From Oasisia sp. SBJ-2009 (taxonomy: Eukaryota; Annelida; Polychaeta; Sabellida; Siboglinidae): 64,000 nt of DNA. The notes beneath the pieces are model-generated. The model had not been told where the DNA came from. It saw only the letters and a program-made list of their open reading frames with translations, and made no database searches. Positions 36,876-50,900 of the stretch are shown piece by piece. A program made the position numbers and the translations under genes. The stretch is taken from NCBI GenBank assembly GCA_964017155.1, contig OZ024856.1, positions 188,501 to 252,500 of the forward strand, given 5' to 3'. The first letter of the stretch is position 1. Each line of letters begins with the position of its first letter.

Positions 36876-37796
36876 CGACTGGCACAAATCGCGCTGTCTT
36901 TTCGACCTGAAAAGTTTGCCAAGACGCGCTGTTTACAAAACATAAATACCCGCAAGATGATTATAATTGAATGAATTAATTTAATCAAGTATCAAATGTT
37001 GGCAAAAATACTGATATAATAGCAACATTGAGGTGGGTCCTACTTGTACATAAGTGCCAAATAGTGAAATACTGAAAACAAATTGAGAGTATACGTGCTT
37101 TTATGAGAGAGTGCGCGTGAAGGTACGCGCCCGCAAGTGTAGGCATTGATGTACAAGTCGGGCCCACCTCAATTTTGCTATTATAACTGTATCTTTGCCA
37201 ACATTTGATACTTGATTTTGTTAATTCAATCAATTATAATCATCTTGCGCATATTAATGTTTTATATACAGCGCATCTTAGCAGACTTTTGAGGTCGAAA
37301 AGACAGCGGGGTCGGCATAAAAAAACTGTTTATCGCTCATTTCATATGCACAGCGCAGTAACATGCACCGCTGCGCTTGCGACTGGCACAAATCGCGCTA
37401 TCTTTTCGACCTCAAAAGTTTGCCAAGACGCGATGTTTATAAAACATAAATACGCGCAAGATGATTATAATTGAATGAATTAATTTAATCAAGTATCAAA
37501 TGTTGGCAAAAATACTGATATAATAGCAACATTGAGATGGGTCCGACTTGTACATAAGTGCCAAATAGTGAAATAGTGACCGCTGCGCTTGCGACTGGCA
37601 CAAATCGCGCTGTCTTTTCGACCTCAAAAGTTTGCCAAGACGCGCTGTTTATAAAACATAAATACGCGCAAGATGATTATAATTGAATGGATTAATTTAA
37701 TCAAGTATCAAATGTTGGCAAAAAATAGTGATATAATAGCAACATTGAGGTGGGTCCGACTTGTACATAAATGCCAAATAGTGACCGCTGCGCTTG

Positions 37797-40700
37797 CGAC
37801 TGGCACAAATCGCGCTGTCTTTTCGACCTCAAAAGTTTGCCAAGACGCGCTGTTTATAAAACATAAATACGCGCAAGATGATTATAATGGAATGAATTAA
37901 TTTAATCAAGTATCAAATGTTGGCAACAATATTGATATAATAGCAACATTGAGGTGGGTCTGACTTGTACATAAGTGCAAAATAGTGAAATACTGAAAAC
38001 AAATTGAGAGTATACGTGCTTTTATGAGAGAGTGCGCGTGAAGGTACGCGCCCGCAAGTGTAGGCATTTATGTACAAGTCGGGCCCACCTCAATGTAGGT
38101 ATTATAACTGTATATTTGCCAACATTTGATACTTGATTTGGTTAATTCTATCAATTATAATCATCTTGCGCATATTTATGTTTTATATACAGCGCGTCTT
38201 AGCAGACTTTTGAGGTCCAAAAGACAGCGCGGTCGGCATAAACAAACTGTTTATCGCTCATTTCATATGCTCAGCGCAGTAACATGCACCGCTGCGCTTG
38301 CGACTGGCACAAATCGCGCTGTCTTTTCGACCTCAAACGTTTGCCAAGACGCGCTGTTTATAAAACATAAATACGCGCAAGATGATTATAATGGAATGAA
38401 TTAATTTAATCAAGTATCAAATGTTGGCCAAAATATTGATATAATAGCAACATTGAGGTGGGTCCGACTTGTACATAAGTGCCAAATAGTGAAATACTGA
38501 AAACAAATTGAGAGTATACGTGCTTTTATGAGAGAGTGCGCGTGAAGGTACGTGCCCGCAAGTGTAGGCACTTATGTACAAGTCGGGCCCACCTCAATTT
38601 TGGTATAATAACTGTATCTTTGCCAACATTTGATACTTGATTTTGTTTATTCAATCAATTATATTCATCTTGCGCATATTTATGTTTTATATACAGCGCG
38701 TCTTAGCAGACTTTTGAGGTCGAAAAGACAGCGCGGTCGGCATAAACAAACTGTTTATTGCTTATTTCATATGCTCAGCTCAGTAACATGCACCGCTCCG
38801 CTTGCGACTGGCACAAATCGCGCTGTCTTTTCGACCTGAAAAGTTTGCCAAGACGCGCTGTTTACAAAACATAAATACCCGCAAGATGATTATAATTGAA
38901 TGAATTAATTTAATCAAGTATCAAATGTTGGCAAAAATACTGATATAATAGCAACATTGAGGTGGGTCCTACTTGTACATAAGTGCCAAATAGTGAAATA
39001 CTGAAAACAAATTGAGAGTATACGTGCTTTTATGAGAGAGTGCGCGTGAAGGTACGCGCCCGCAAGTGTAGGCATTGATGTACAAGTCGGGCCCACCTCA
39101 ATTTTGCTATTATAACTGTATCTTTGCCAACATTTGATACTTGATTTTGTTAATTCAATCAATTATAATCATCTTGCGCATATTAATGTTTTATATACAG
39201 CGCATCTTAGCAGACTTTTGAGGTCGAAAAGACAGCGGGGTCGGCATAAAAAAACTGTTTATCGCTCATTTCATATGCACAGCGCAGTAACATGCACCGC
39301 TGCGCTTGCGACTGGCACAAATCGCGCTATCTTTTCGACCTCAAAAGTTTGCCAAGACGCGATGTTTATAAAACATAAATACGCGCAAGATGATTATAAT
39401 GGAATGAATTAATTTAATCAAGTATCAAATGTTGGCCAAAATATTGATATAATAGCAACATTGAGGTGGGTCCGACTTGTACATAAGTGCCAAATAGTGA
39501 AATACTGAAAACAAATTGAGAGTATACGTGCTTTTATGAGAGAGTGCGCGTGAAGGTACGTGCCCGCAAGTGTAGGCACTTATGTACAAGTCGGGCCCAC
39601 CTCAATTTTGGTATAATAACTGTATCTTTGCCAACATTTGATACTTGATTTTGTTAATTCAATCAATTATATTCATCTTGCGCATATTTATGTTTTATAT
39701 ACAGCGCGTCTTAGCAGACTTTTGAGGTCGAAAAGACAGCGCGGTCGGCATAAACAAACTGTTTATCGCTTATTTCATATGCTCAGCTCAGTAACATGCA
39801 CCGCTCCGCTTGCGACTGGCACAAATCGCGCTGTCTTTTCGACCTGAAAAGTTTGCCAAGACGCGCTGTTTACAAAACATAAATACCCGCAAGATGATTA
39901 TAATTGAATGAATTAATTTAATCAAGTATCAAATGTTGGCAAAAATACTGATATAATAGCAACATTGAGGTGGGTCCTACTTGTACATAAGTGCCAAATA
40001 GTGAAATACTGAAAACAAATTGAGAGTATACGTGCTTTTATGAGAGAGTGCGCGTGAAGGTACGCGCCCGCAAGTGTAGGCATTGATGTACAAGTCGGGC
40101 CCACCTCAATTTTGCTATTATAACTGTATCTTTGCCAACATTTGATACTTGATTTTGTTAATTCAATCAATTATAATCATCTTGCGCATATTAATGTTTT
40201 ATATACAGCGCATCTTAGCAGACTTTTGAGGTCGAAAAGACAGCGGGGTCGGCATAAAAAAACTGTTCATCGCTCATTTCATATGCACAGCGCAGTAACA
40301 TGCACCGCTGCGCTTGCGACTGGCACAAATCGCGCTATCTTTTCGACCTCAAAAGTTTGCCAAGACGCGATGTTTATAAAACATAAATACGCGCAAGATG
40401 ATTATAATTGAATGAATTAATTTAATCAAGTATCAAATGTTGGCAAAAATACTGATATAATAGCAACATTGAGATGGGTCCGACTTGTACATAAGTGCCA
40501 AATAGTGAAATAGTGACCGCTGCGCTTGCGACTGGCACAAATCGCGCTGTCTTTTCGACCTCAAAAGTTTGCCAAGACGCGCTGTTTATAAAACATAAAT
40601 ACGCGCAAGATGATTATAATGGAATGAATTAATTTAATCAAGTATCAAATGTTGGCAAAAAATAGTGATATAATAGCAACATTGAGGTGGGTCCGACTTG

Positions 40701-41954
40701 TACATAAGTGCCAAATAGTGAAATACTGAAAACAAATTGAGAGTATACGTGCTTTTATGAGAGAGTGCGCGTGAAGGTACGCGCCCGCAAGTGTAGGCAT
40801 TTATGTACAAGTCGGGCCCACCTCAATGTTGGTATTATAACTGTATATTTGCCAACATTTGATACTTGGTTTTGTTAATTCTATCAATTATAATCATCTT
40901 GCGCATATTTATGTTTTATATACAGCGCGTCTTAGCAGACTTTTGAGGTCGAAAAGACAGCGCGGTCGGCATAAACAAACTGTTTATCGCTTATTTCATA
41001 TGCTCAGCTCAGTAACATGCACCGCTCCGCTTGCGACTGGCACAAATCGCGCTGTCTTTTCGACCTGAAAAGTTTGCCAAGACGCGCTGTTTACAAAACA
41101 TAAATACCCGCAAGATGATTATAATTGAATGAATTAATTTAATCAAGTATCAAATGTTGGCAAAAATACTGATATAATAGCAACATTGAGGTGGGTCCTA
41201 CTTGTACATAAGTGCCAAATAGTGAAATACTGAAAACAAATTGAGAGTATACGTGCTTTTATGAGAGAGTGCGCGTGAAGGTACGCGCCCGCAAGTGTAG
41301 GCATTGATGTACAAGTCGGGCCCACCTCAATTTTGCTATTATAACTGTATCTTTGCCAACATTTGATACTTGATTTTGTTAATTCAATCAATTATAATCA
41401 TCTTGCGCATATTAATGTTTTATATACAGCGCATCTTAGCAGACTTTTGAGGTCGAAAAGACAGCGGGGTCGGCATAAAAAAACTGTTTATCGCTCATTT
41501 CATATGCACAGCGCAGTAACATGCACCGCTGCGCTTGCGACTGGCACAAATCGCGCTATCTTTTCGACCTCAAAAGTTTGCCAAGACGCGATGTTTATAA
41601 AACATAAATACGCGCAAGATGATTATAATTGAATGAATTAATTTAATCAAGTATCAAATGTTGGCAAAAATACTGATATAATAGCAACATTGAGATGGGT
41701 CCGACTTGTACATAAGTGCCAAATAGTGAAATAGTGACCGCTGCGCTTGCGACTGGCACAAATCGCGCTGTCTTTTCGACCTCAAAAGTTTGCCAAGACG
41801 CGCTGTTTATAAAATATAAATACGCGCAAGATGATTATAATTGAATGAATTAATTTAATCAAGTATCAAATGTTGGCAAAAAATAGTGATATAATAGCAA
41901 CATTGAGGTGGGTCCGACTTGTACATAAATGCCAAATAGTGACCGCTGCGCTTG
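37797..41954 (+). repeat. 4158-bp HOR, copy 2
   Basis: The order is the same as in the preceding copy: D37797, A'38301, B38805, A''39309, B39813, S40317, D/A 40529, B41034, S41538, s41750. All the private variants of copy 1 recur at an offset of exactly 4158. The copies agree until 41815 (C-to-T, AAAATATAAATAC), after which the s unit lacks the G variant found at 37690. The duplicated segment therefore ends about 140 bp before the nominal boundary. Confidence 0.92.
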
Positions 41955-44900
41955 CGACTGGCACAAATCGCGCTGTCTTTTCGACCTCAAAAGTTTGCCA
42001 AGACGCGCTGTTTATAAAACATAAATACGCGCAAGATGATTATAATGGAATGAATTAATTTAATCAAGTATCAAATGTTGGCAAAAATATTGATATAATA
42101 GCAACATTGAGGTGGGTCCGACTTGTACATAAGTGCCAAATAGTGAAATACTGAAAACAAATTGAGAGTATACGTGCTTTTATGAGAGAGTGCGCGTGAA
42201 GGTACGCGCCCGCAAGTGTAGGCATTTATGTACAAGTCGGGCCCACCTCAATGTTGGTATTATAAATGTATATTTGCCAAAATTTGATATTTGGTTTTGT
42301 TAATTCTATCAATTATAATCATCTTGCGCATATTTATGTTTTATATACAGCGCGTCTTAGCAGACTTTTGAGGTCCAAAAGACAGCGCGGTCGGCATAAA
42401 CAAACTGTTTATCGCTCATTTCATATGCTCAGCGCAGTAACATGCACCGCTGCGCTTGCGACTGGCACAAATCGCGCTGTCTTTTCGATCTCAAACGTTT
42501 GCCAAGACGCGCTGTTTATAAAACATAAATACGCGCAAGATGATTATAATGGAATGAATTAATTTAATCAAGTATCAAATGTTGGCCAAAATATTGATAT
42601 AATAGCAACATTGAGGTGGGTCCGACTTGTACATAAGTGCCAAATAGTGAAATACTGAAAACAAATTGAGAGTATACGTGCTTTTATGAGAGAGTTAGCG
42701 TGAAGGTACGCGCCCGCAAGTGTAGGCACTTATGTACAAGTCGGGCCCACCTCAATTTTGGTATAATAACTGTATCTTTGCCAACATTTGATACTTGATT
42801 TTGTTAATTCAATCAATTATATTCATCTTGCGCATATTTATGTTTTATATACAGCGCGTCTTAGCAGACTTTTGAGGTCGAAAAGACAGCGCGGTCGGCA
42901 TAAACAAACTGTTTATCGCTTATTTCATATGCTCAGCTCAGTAACATGCACCGCTCCGCTTGCGACTGGCACAAATCGCGCTGTCTTTTCGACCTGAAAA
43001 GTTTGCCAAGACGCGCTGTTTACAAAACATAAATACCCGCAAGATGATTATAATTGAATGAATTAATTTAATCAAGTATCAAATGTTGGCAAAAATACTG
43101 ATATAATAGCAACATTGAGGTGGGTCCTACTTGTACATAAGTGCCAAATAGTGAAATACTGAAAACAAATTGAGAGTATACGTGCTTTTATGAGAGAGTG
43201 CGCGTGAAGGTACGCGCCCGCAAGTGTAGGCATTGATGTACAAGTCGGGCCCACCTCAATTTTGCTATTATAACTGTATCTTTGCCAACATTTGATACTT
43301 GATTTTGTTAATTCAATCAATTATAATCATCTTGCGCATATTAATGTTTTATATACAGCGCATCTTAGCAGACTTTTGAGGTCGAAAAGACAGCGGGGTC
43401 GGCATAAAAAAACTGTTCATCGCTCATTTCATATGCACAGCGCAGTAACATGCACCGCTGCGCTTGCGACTGGCACAAATCGCGCTATCTTTTCGACCTC
43501 AAAAGTTTGCCAAGACGCGATGTTTATAAAACATAAATACGCGCAAGATGATTATAATTGAATGAATTAATTTAATCAAGTATCAAATGTTGGCAAAAAT
43601 ACTGATATAATAGCAACATTGAGATGGGTCCGACTTGTACATAAGTGCCAAATAGTGAAATAGTGACCGCTGCGCTTGCGACTGGCACAAATCGCGCTGT
43701 CTTTTCGACCTCAAAAGTTTGCCAAGACGCGCTGTTTATAAAACATAAATACGCGCAAGATGATTATAATTGAATGGATTAATTTAATCAAGTATCAAAT
43801 GTTGGCAAAAAATAGTGATATAATAGCAACATTGAGGTGGGTCCGACTTGTACATAAATGCCAAATAGTGACCGCTGCGCTTGCGACTGGCACAAATCGC
43901 GCTGTCTTTTCGACCTCAAAAGTTTGCCAAGACGCGCTGTTTATAAAACATAAATACGCGCAAGATGATTATAATGGAATGAATTAATTTAATCAAGTAT
44001 CAAAATTTTGGCAAAAATATTGATATAATAGCAACATTGAGGTGGGTCCGACTTGTACATAAGTGCCAAATAGTGAAATACTGAAAACAAATTGAGAGTA
44101 TACGTGCTTTTATGAGAGAGTGCGCGTGAAGGTACGCGCCCGCAAGTGTAGGCATTTATGTACAAGTCGGGCCCACCTCAATGTTGGTATTATAACTGTA
44201 TATTTGCCAACATTTGATACTTGGTTTTGTTAATTCTATCAATTATAATCATCTTGCGCATATTTATGTTTTATATACAGCGCGTCTTAGCAGACTTTTG
44301 AGGTCCAAAAGACAGCGCGGTCGGCATAAACAAACTGTTTATCGCTCATTTCATATGCTCAGCGCAGTAACATGCACCGCTGCGCTTGCGACTGGCACAA
44401 ATCGCGCTGTCTTTTCGACCTCAAACGTTTGCCAAGACGCGCTGTTTATAAAACATAAATACGCGCAAGATGATTATAATGGAATGAATTAATTTAATCA
44501 AGTATCAAATGTTGGCCAAAATATTGATATAATAGCAACATTGAGGTGGGTCCGACTTGTACATAAGTGCCAAATAGTGAAATACTGAAAACAAATTGAG
44601 AGTATACGTGCTTTTATGAGAGAGTGCGCGTGAAGGTACGTGCCCGCAAGTGTAGGCACTTATGTACAAGTCGGGCCCACCTCAATTTTGGTATAATAAC
44701 TGTATCTTTGCCAACATTTGATACTTGATTTTGTTTATTCAATCAATTATATTCATCTTGCGCATATTTATGTTTTATATACAGCGCGTCTTAGCAGACT
44801 TTTGAGGTCGAAAAGACAGCGCGGTCGGCATAAACAAACTGTTTATCGCTTATTTCATATGCTCAGCTCAGTAACATGCACCGCTCCGCTTGCGACTGGC

Positions 44901-47900
44901 ACAAATCGCGCTGTCTTTTCGACCTGAAAAGTTTGCCAAGACGCGCTGTTTACAAAACATAAATACCCGCAAGATGATTATAATTGAATGAATTAATTTA
45001 ATCAAGTATCAAATGTTGGCAAAAATACTGATATAATAGCAACATTGAGGTGAGTCCTACTTGTACATAAGTGCCAAATAGTGAAATACTGAAAACAAAT
45101 TGAGAGTATACGTGCTTTTATGAGAGAGTGCGCGTGAAGGTACGCGCCCGCAAGTGTAGGCATTGATGTACAAGTCGGGCCCACCTCAATTTTGCTATTA
45201 TAACTGTATCTTTGCCAACATTTGATACTTGATTTTGTTAATTCAATCAATTATAATCATCTTGCGCATATTAATGTTTTATATACAGCGCATCTTAGCA
45301 GACTTTTGAGGTCGAAAAGACAGCGGGGTCGGCATAAAAAAACTGTTTATCGCTCATTTCATATGCACAGCGCAGTAACATGCACCGCTGCGCTTGCGAC
45401 TGGCACAAATCGCGCTATCTTTTCGACCTCAAAAGTTTGCCAAGACGCGATGTTTATAAAACATAAATACGCGCAAGATGATTATAATTGAATGAATTAA
45501 TTTAATCAAGTATCAAATGTTGGCAAAAATACTGATATAATAGCAACATTGAGATGGGTCCGACTTGTACATAAGTGCCAAATAGTGAAATAGTGACCGC
45601 TGCGCTTGCGACTGGCACAAATCGCGCTGTCTTTTCGACCTCAAAAGTTTGCCAAGACGCGCTGTTTATAAAACATAAATACGCGCAAGATGATTATAAT
45701 GGAATGAATTAATTTAATCAAGTATCAAATGTTGGCAAAAAATAGTGATATAATAGCAACATTGAGGTGGGTCCGACTTGTACATAAGTGCCAAATAGTG
45801 AAATACTGAAAACAAATTGAGAGTATACGTGCTTTTATGAGAGAGTGCGCGTGAAGGTACGCGCCCGCAAGTGTAGGCATTTATGTACAAGTCGGGCCCA
45901 CCTCAATGTTGGTATTATAACTGTATATTTGCCAACATTTGATACTTGGTTTTGTTAATTCTATCAATTATAATCATCTTGCGCATATTTATGTTTTATA
46001 TACAGCGCGTCTTAGCAGACTTTTGAGGTCGAAAAGACAGCGCGGTCGGCATAAACAAACTGTTTATCGCTTATTTCATATGCTCAGCTCAGTAACATGC
46101 ACCGCTCCGCTTGCGACTGGCACAAATCGCGCTGTCTTTTCGACCTGAAAAGTTTGCCAAGACGCGCTGTTTACAAAACATAAATACCCGCAAGATGATT
46201 ATAATTGAATGAATTAATTTAATCAAGTATCAAATGTTGGCAAAAATACTGATATAATAGCAACATTGAGGTGGGTCCTACTTGTACATAAGTGCCAAAT
46301 AGTGAAATACTGAAAACAAATTGAGAGTATACGTGCTTTTATGAGAGAGTGCGCGTGAAGGTACGCGCCCGCAAGTGTAGGCATTGATGTACAAGTCGGG
46401 CCCACCTCAATTTTGCTATTATAACTGTATCTTTGCCAACATTTGATACTTGATTTTGTTAATTCAATCAATTATAATCATCTTGCGCATATTAATGTTT
46501 TATATACAGCGCATCTTAGCAGACTTTTGAGGTCGAAAAGACAGCGGGGTCGGCATAAAAAAACTGTTTATCGCTCATTTCATATGCACAGCGCAGTAAC
46601 ATGCACCGCTGCGCTTGCGACTGGCACAAATCGCGCTATCTTTTCGACCTCAAAAGTTTGCCAAGACGCGATGTTTATAAAACATAAATACGCGCAAGAT
46701 GATTATAATTGAATGAATTAATTTAATCAAGTATCAAATGTTGGCAAAAATACTGATATAATAGCAACATTGAGATGGGTCCGACTTGTACATAAGTGCC
46801 AAATAGTGAAATAGTGACCGCTGCGCTTGCGACTGGCACAAATCGCGCTGTCTTTTCGACCTCAAAAGTTTGCCAAGACGCGCTGTTTATAAAACATAAA
46901 TACGCGCAAGATGATTATAATTGAATGAATTAATTTAATCAAGTATCTAATGTTGGCAAAAAATAGTGATATAATAGCAACATTGAGGTGGGTCCGACTT
47001 GTACATAAATGCCAAATAGTGACCGCTGCGCTTGCGACTGGCACAAATCGCGCTGTCTTTTCGACCTCAAAAGTTTGCCAAGACGCGCTGTTTATAAAAC
47101 ATAAATACGCGCAAGATGATTATAATGGAATGAATTAATTTAATCAAGTATCAAATGTTGGCAAAAATATTGATATAATAGCAACATTGAGGTGGGTCCG
47201 ACTTGTACATAAGTGCCAAATAGTGAAATACTGAAAACAAATTGAGAGTATACGTGCTTTTATGAGAGAGTGCGCGTGAAGGTACGCGCCCGCAAGTGTA
47301 GGCATTTATGTACAAGTCGGGCCCACCTCAATGTTGGTATTATAACTGTATATTTGCCAAAATTTCATATTTGGTTTTGTTAATTCTATCAATTATAATC
47401 ATCTTGCGCATATTTATGTTTTATATACAGCGCGTCTTAGCAGACTTTTGAGGTCCAAAAGACAGCGCGGTCGGCATAAACAAACTGTTTATCGCTCATT
47501 TCATATGCTCAGCGCAGTAACATGCACCGCTGCGCTTGCGACTGGCACAAATCGCGCTGTCTTTTCGATCTCAAACGTTTGCCAAGACGCGCTGTTTATA
47601 AAACATAAATACGCGCAAGATGATTATAATGGAATGAATTAATTTAATCAAGTATCAAATGTTGGCCAAAATATTGATATAATAGCAACATTGAGGTGGG
47701 TCCGACTTGTACATAAGTGCCAAATAGTGAAATACTGAAAACAAATTGAGAGTATACGTGCTTTTATGAGAGAGTTAGCGTGAAGGTACGCGCCCGCAAG
47801 TGTAGGCACTTATGTACAAGTCGGGCCCACCTCAATTTTGGTATAATAACTGTATCTTTGCCAACATTTGATACTTGATTTTGTTAATTCAATCAATTAT

Positions 47901-50900
47901 ATTCATCTTGCGCATATTTATGTTTTATATACAGCGCGTCTTAGCAGACTTTTGAGGTCGAAAAGACAGCGCGGTCGGCATAAACAAACTGTTTATCGCT
48001 TATTTCATATGCTCAGCTCAGTAACATGCACCGCTCCGCTTGCGACTGGCACAAATCGCGCTGTCTTTTCGACCTGAAAAGTTTGCCAAGACGCGCTGTT
48101 TACAAAACATAAATACCCGCAAGATGATTATAATTGAATGAATTAATTTAATCAAGTATCAAATGTTGGCAAAAATACTGATATAATAGCAACATTGAGG
48201 TGGGTCCTACTTGTACATAAGTGCCAAATAGTGAAATACTGAAAACAAATTGAGAGTATACGTGCTTTTATGAGAGAGTGCGCGTGAAGGTACGCGCCCG
48301 CAAGTGTAGGCATTGATGTACAAGTCGGGCCCACCTCAATTTTGCTATTATAACTGTATCTTTGCCAACATTTGATACTTGATTTTGTTAATTCAATCAA
48401 TTATAATCATCTTGCGCATATTAATGTTTTATATACAGCGCATCTTAGCAGACTTTTGAGGTCGAAAAGACAGCGGGGTCGGCATAAAAAAACTGTTTAT
48501 CGCTCATTTCATATGCACAGCGCAGTAACATGCACCGCTGCGCTTGCGACTGGCACAAATCGCGCTATCTTTTCGACCTCAAAAGTTTGCCAAGACGCGA
48601 TGTTTATAAAACATAAATACGCGCAAGATGATTATAATTGAATGAATTAATTTAATCAAGTATCAAATGTTGGCAAAAATACTGATATAATAGCAACATT
48701 GAGATGGGTCCGACTTGTACATAAGTGCCAAATAGTGAAATAGTGACCGCTGCGCTTGCGACTGGCACAAATCGCGCTGTCTTTTCGACCTCAAAAGTTT
48801 GCCAAGACGCGCTGTTTATAAAACATAAATACGCGCAAGATGATTATAATTGAATGAATTAATTTAATCAAGTATCAAATGTTGGCAAAAAATAGTGATA
48901 TAATAGCAACATTGAGGTGGGTCCGACTTGTACATAAATGCCAAATAGTGACCGCTGCGCTTGCGACTGGCACAAATCGCGCTGTCTTTTCGACCTCAAA
49001 AGTTTGCCAAGACGCGCTGTTTATAAAACATAAATACGCGCAAGATGATTATAATGGAATGAATTAATTTAATCAAGTATCAAATGTTGGCAAAAATATT
49101 GATATAATAGCAACATTGAGGTGGGTCCGACTTGTACATAAGTGCCAAATAGTGAAATACTGAAAACAAATTGAGAGTATACGTGCTTTTATGAGAGAGT
49201 GCGCGTGAAGGTACGCGCCCGCAAGTGTAGGCATTTATGTACAAGTCGGGCCCACCTCAATGTTGGTATTATAACTGTATATTTGCCAAAATTTGATATT
49301 TGGTTTTGTTAATTCTATCAATTATAATCATCTTGCGCATATTTATGTTTTATATACAGCGCGTCTTAGCAGACTTTTGAGGTCCAAAAGACAGCGCGGT
49401 CGGCATAAACAAACTGTTTATCGCTCATTTCATATGCTCAGCGCAGTAACATGCACCGCTGCGCTTGCGACTGGCACAAATCGCGCTGTCTTTTCGATCT
49501 CAAACGTTTGCCAAGACGCGCTGTTTATAAAACATAAATACGCGCAAGATGATTATAATGGAATGAATTAATTTAATCAAGTATCAAATGTTGGCCAAAA
49601 TATTGATATAATAGCAACATTGAGGTGGGTCCGACTTGTACATAAGTGCCAAATAGTGAAATACTGAAAACAAATTGAGAGTATACGTGCTTTTATGAGA
49701 GAGTGCGCGTGAAGGTACGCGCCCGCAAGTGTAGGCACTTATGTACAAGTCGGGCCCACCTCAATTTTGGTATAATAACTGTATCTTTGCCAACATTTGA
49801 TACTTGATTTTGTTAATTCAATCAATTATATTCATCTTGCGCATATTTATGTTTTATATACAGCGCGTCTTAGCAGACTTTTGAGGTCGAAAAGACAGCG
49901 CGGTCGGCATAAACAAACTGTTTATCGCTTATTTCATATGCTCAGCTCAGTAACATGCACCGCTCCGCTTGCGACTGGCACAAATCGCGCTGTCTTTTCG
50001 ACCTGAAAAGTTTGCCAAGACGCGCTGTTTACAAAACATAAATACCCGCAAGATGATTATAATTGAATGAATTAATTTAATCAAGTATCAAATGTTGGCA
50101 AAAATACTGATATAATAGCAACATTGAGGTGGGTCCTACTTGTACATAAATGCCAAATAGTGAAATACTGAAAACAAATTGAGAGTATACGTGCTTTTAT
50201 GAGAGAGTGCGCGTGAAGGTACGCGCCCGCAAGTGTAGGCATTGATGTACAAGTCGGGCCCACCTCAATTTTGCTATTATAACTGTATCTTTGCCAACAT
50301 TTGATACTTGATTTTGTTAATTCAATCAATTATAATCATCTTGCGCATATTAATGTTTTATATACAGCGCATCTTAGCAGACTTTTGAGGTCGAAAAGAC
50401 AGCGGGGTCGGCATAAAAAAACTGTTTATCGCTCATTTCATATGCACAGCGCAGTAACATGCACCGCTGCGCTTGCGACTGGCACAAATCGCGCTATCTT
50501 TTCGACCTCAAAAGTTTGCCAAGACGCGATGTTTATAAAACATAAATACGCGCAAGATGATTATAATTGAATGAATTAATTTAATCAAGTATCAAATGTT
50601 GGCAAAAATACTGATATAATAGCAACATTGAGGTGGGTCCGACTTGTACATAAGTGCCAAATAGTGAAATAGTGACCGCTGCGCTTGCGACTGGCACAAA
50701 TCGCGCTGTCTTTTCGACCTCAAAAGTTTGCCAAGACGCGCTGTTTATAAAACATAAATACGCGCAAGATGATTATAATTGAATGAATTAATTTAATCAA
50801 GTATCAAATGTTGGCAAAAAATAGTGATATAATAGCAACATTGAGGTGGGTCCGACTTGTACATAAATGCCAAATAGTGAAATAGTGACCGCTGCGCTTG
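41955..50900 (+). repeat. HOR block 7: 5080-bp repeat with 1929-bp modules
   Basis: Unit starts: D41955, A'42459, B42963, S43467, s43679, D43884 (505 bp), A'44389, B44893, S45397, D/A 45609, B46114, S46618, s46830, D47035, A'47539, B48043, S48547, s48759, D48964, A'49468, B49972, S50476, S50688. The D units at 41955, 47035 and 48964 share CCAAAATTT, TATTTGGTTTTG and TTTTCGATCTCAAAC across the unit end. A GC-to-TA change at 42696-42697 recurs at 47776-47777, 5080 bp away. Confidence 0.88.

Larger units (their letters stand above)
33639..37796 (+). repeat. 4158-bp HOR, copy 1
   Basis: Unit starts: D33639, A'34143, B34647, A''35151, B35655, S36159, D/A 36371 (505 bp), B36876, S37380, s37592. 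Private variants in the D unit are GGCAACAATATTG, GGGTCTGACTTG, GTGCAAAATAG, CAATGTAGGTATT and GATTTGGTTAATTC. In the next unit they are TTTTGTTTATTC and TTTATTGCTTATTTC. B34647 is followed directly by a long unit instead of a short one. Confidence 0.92.
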
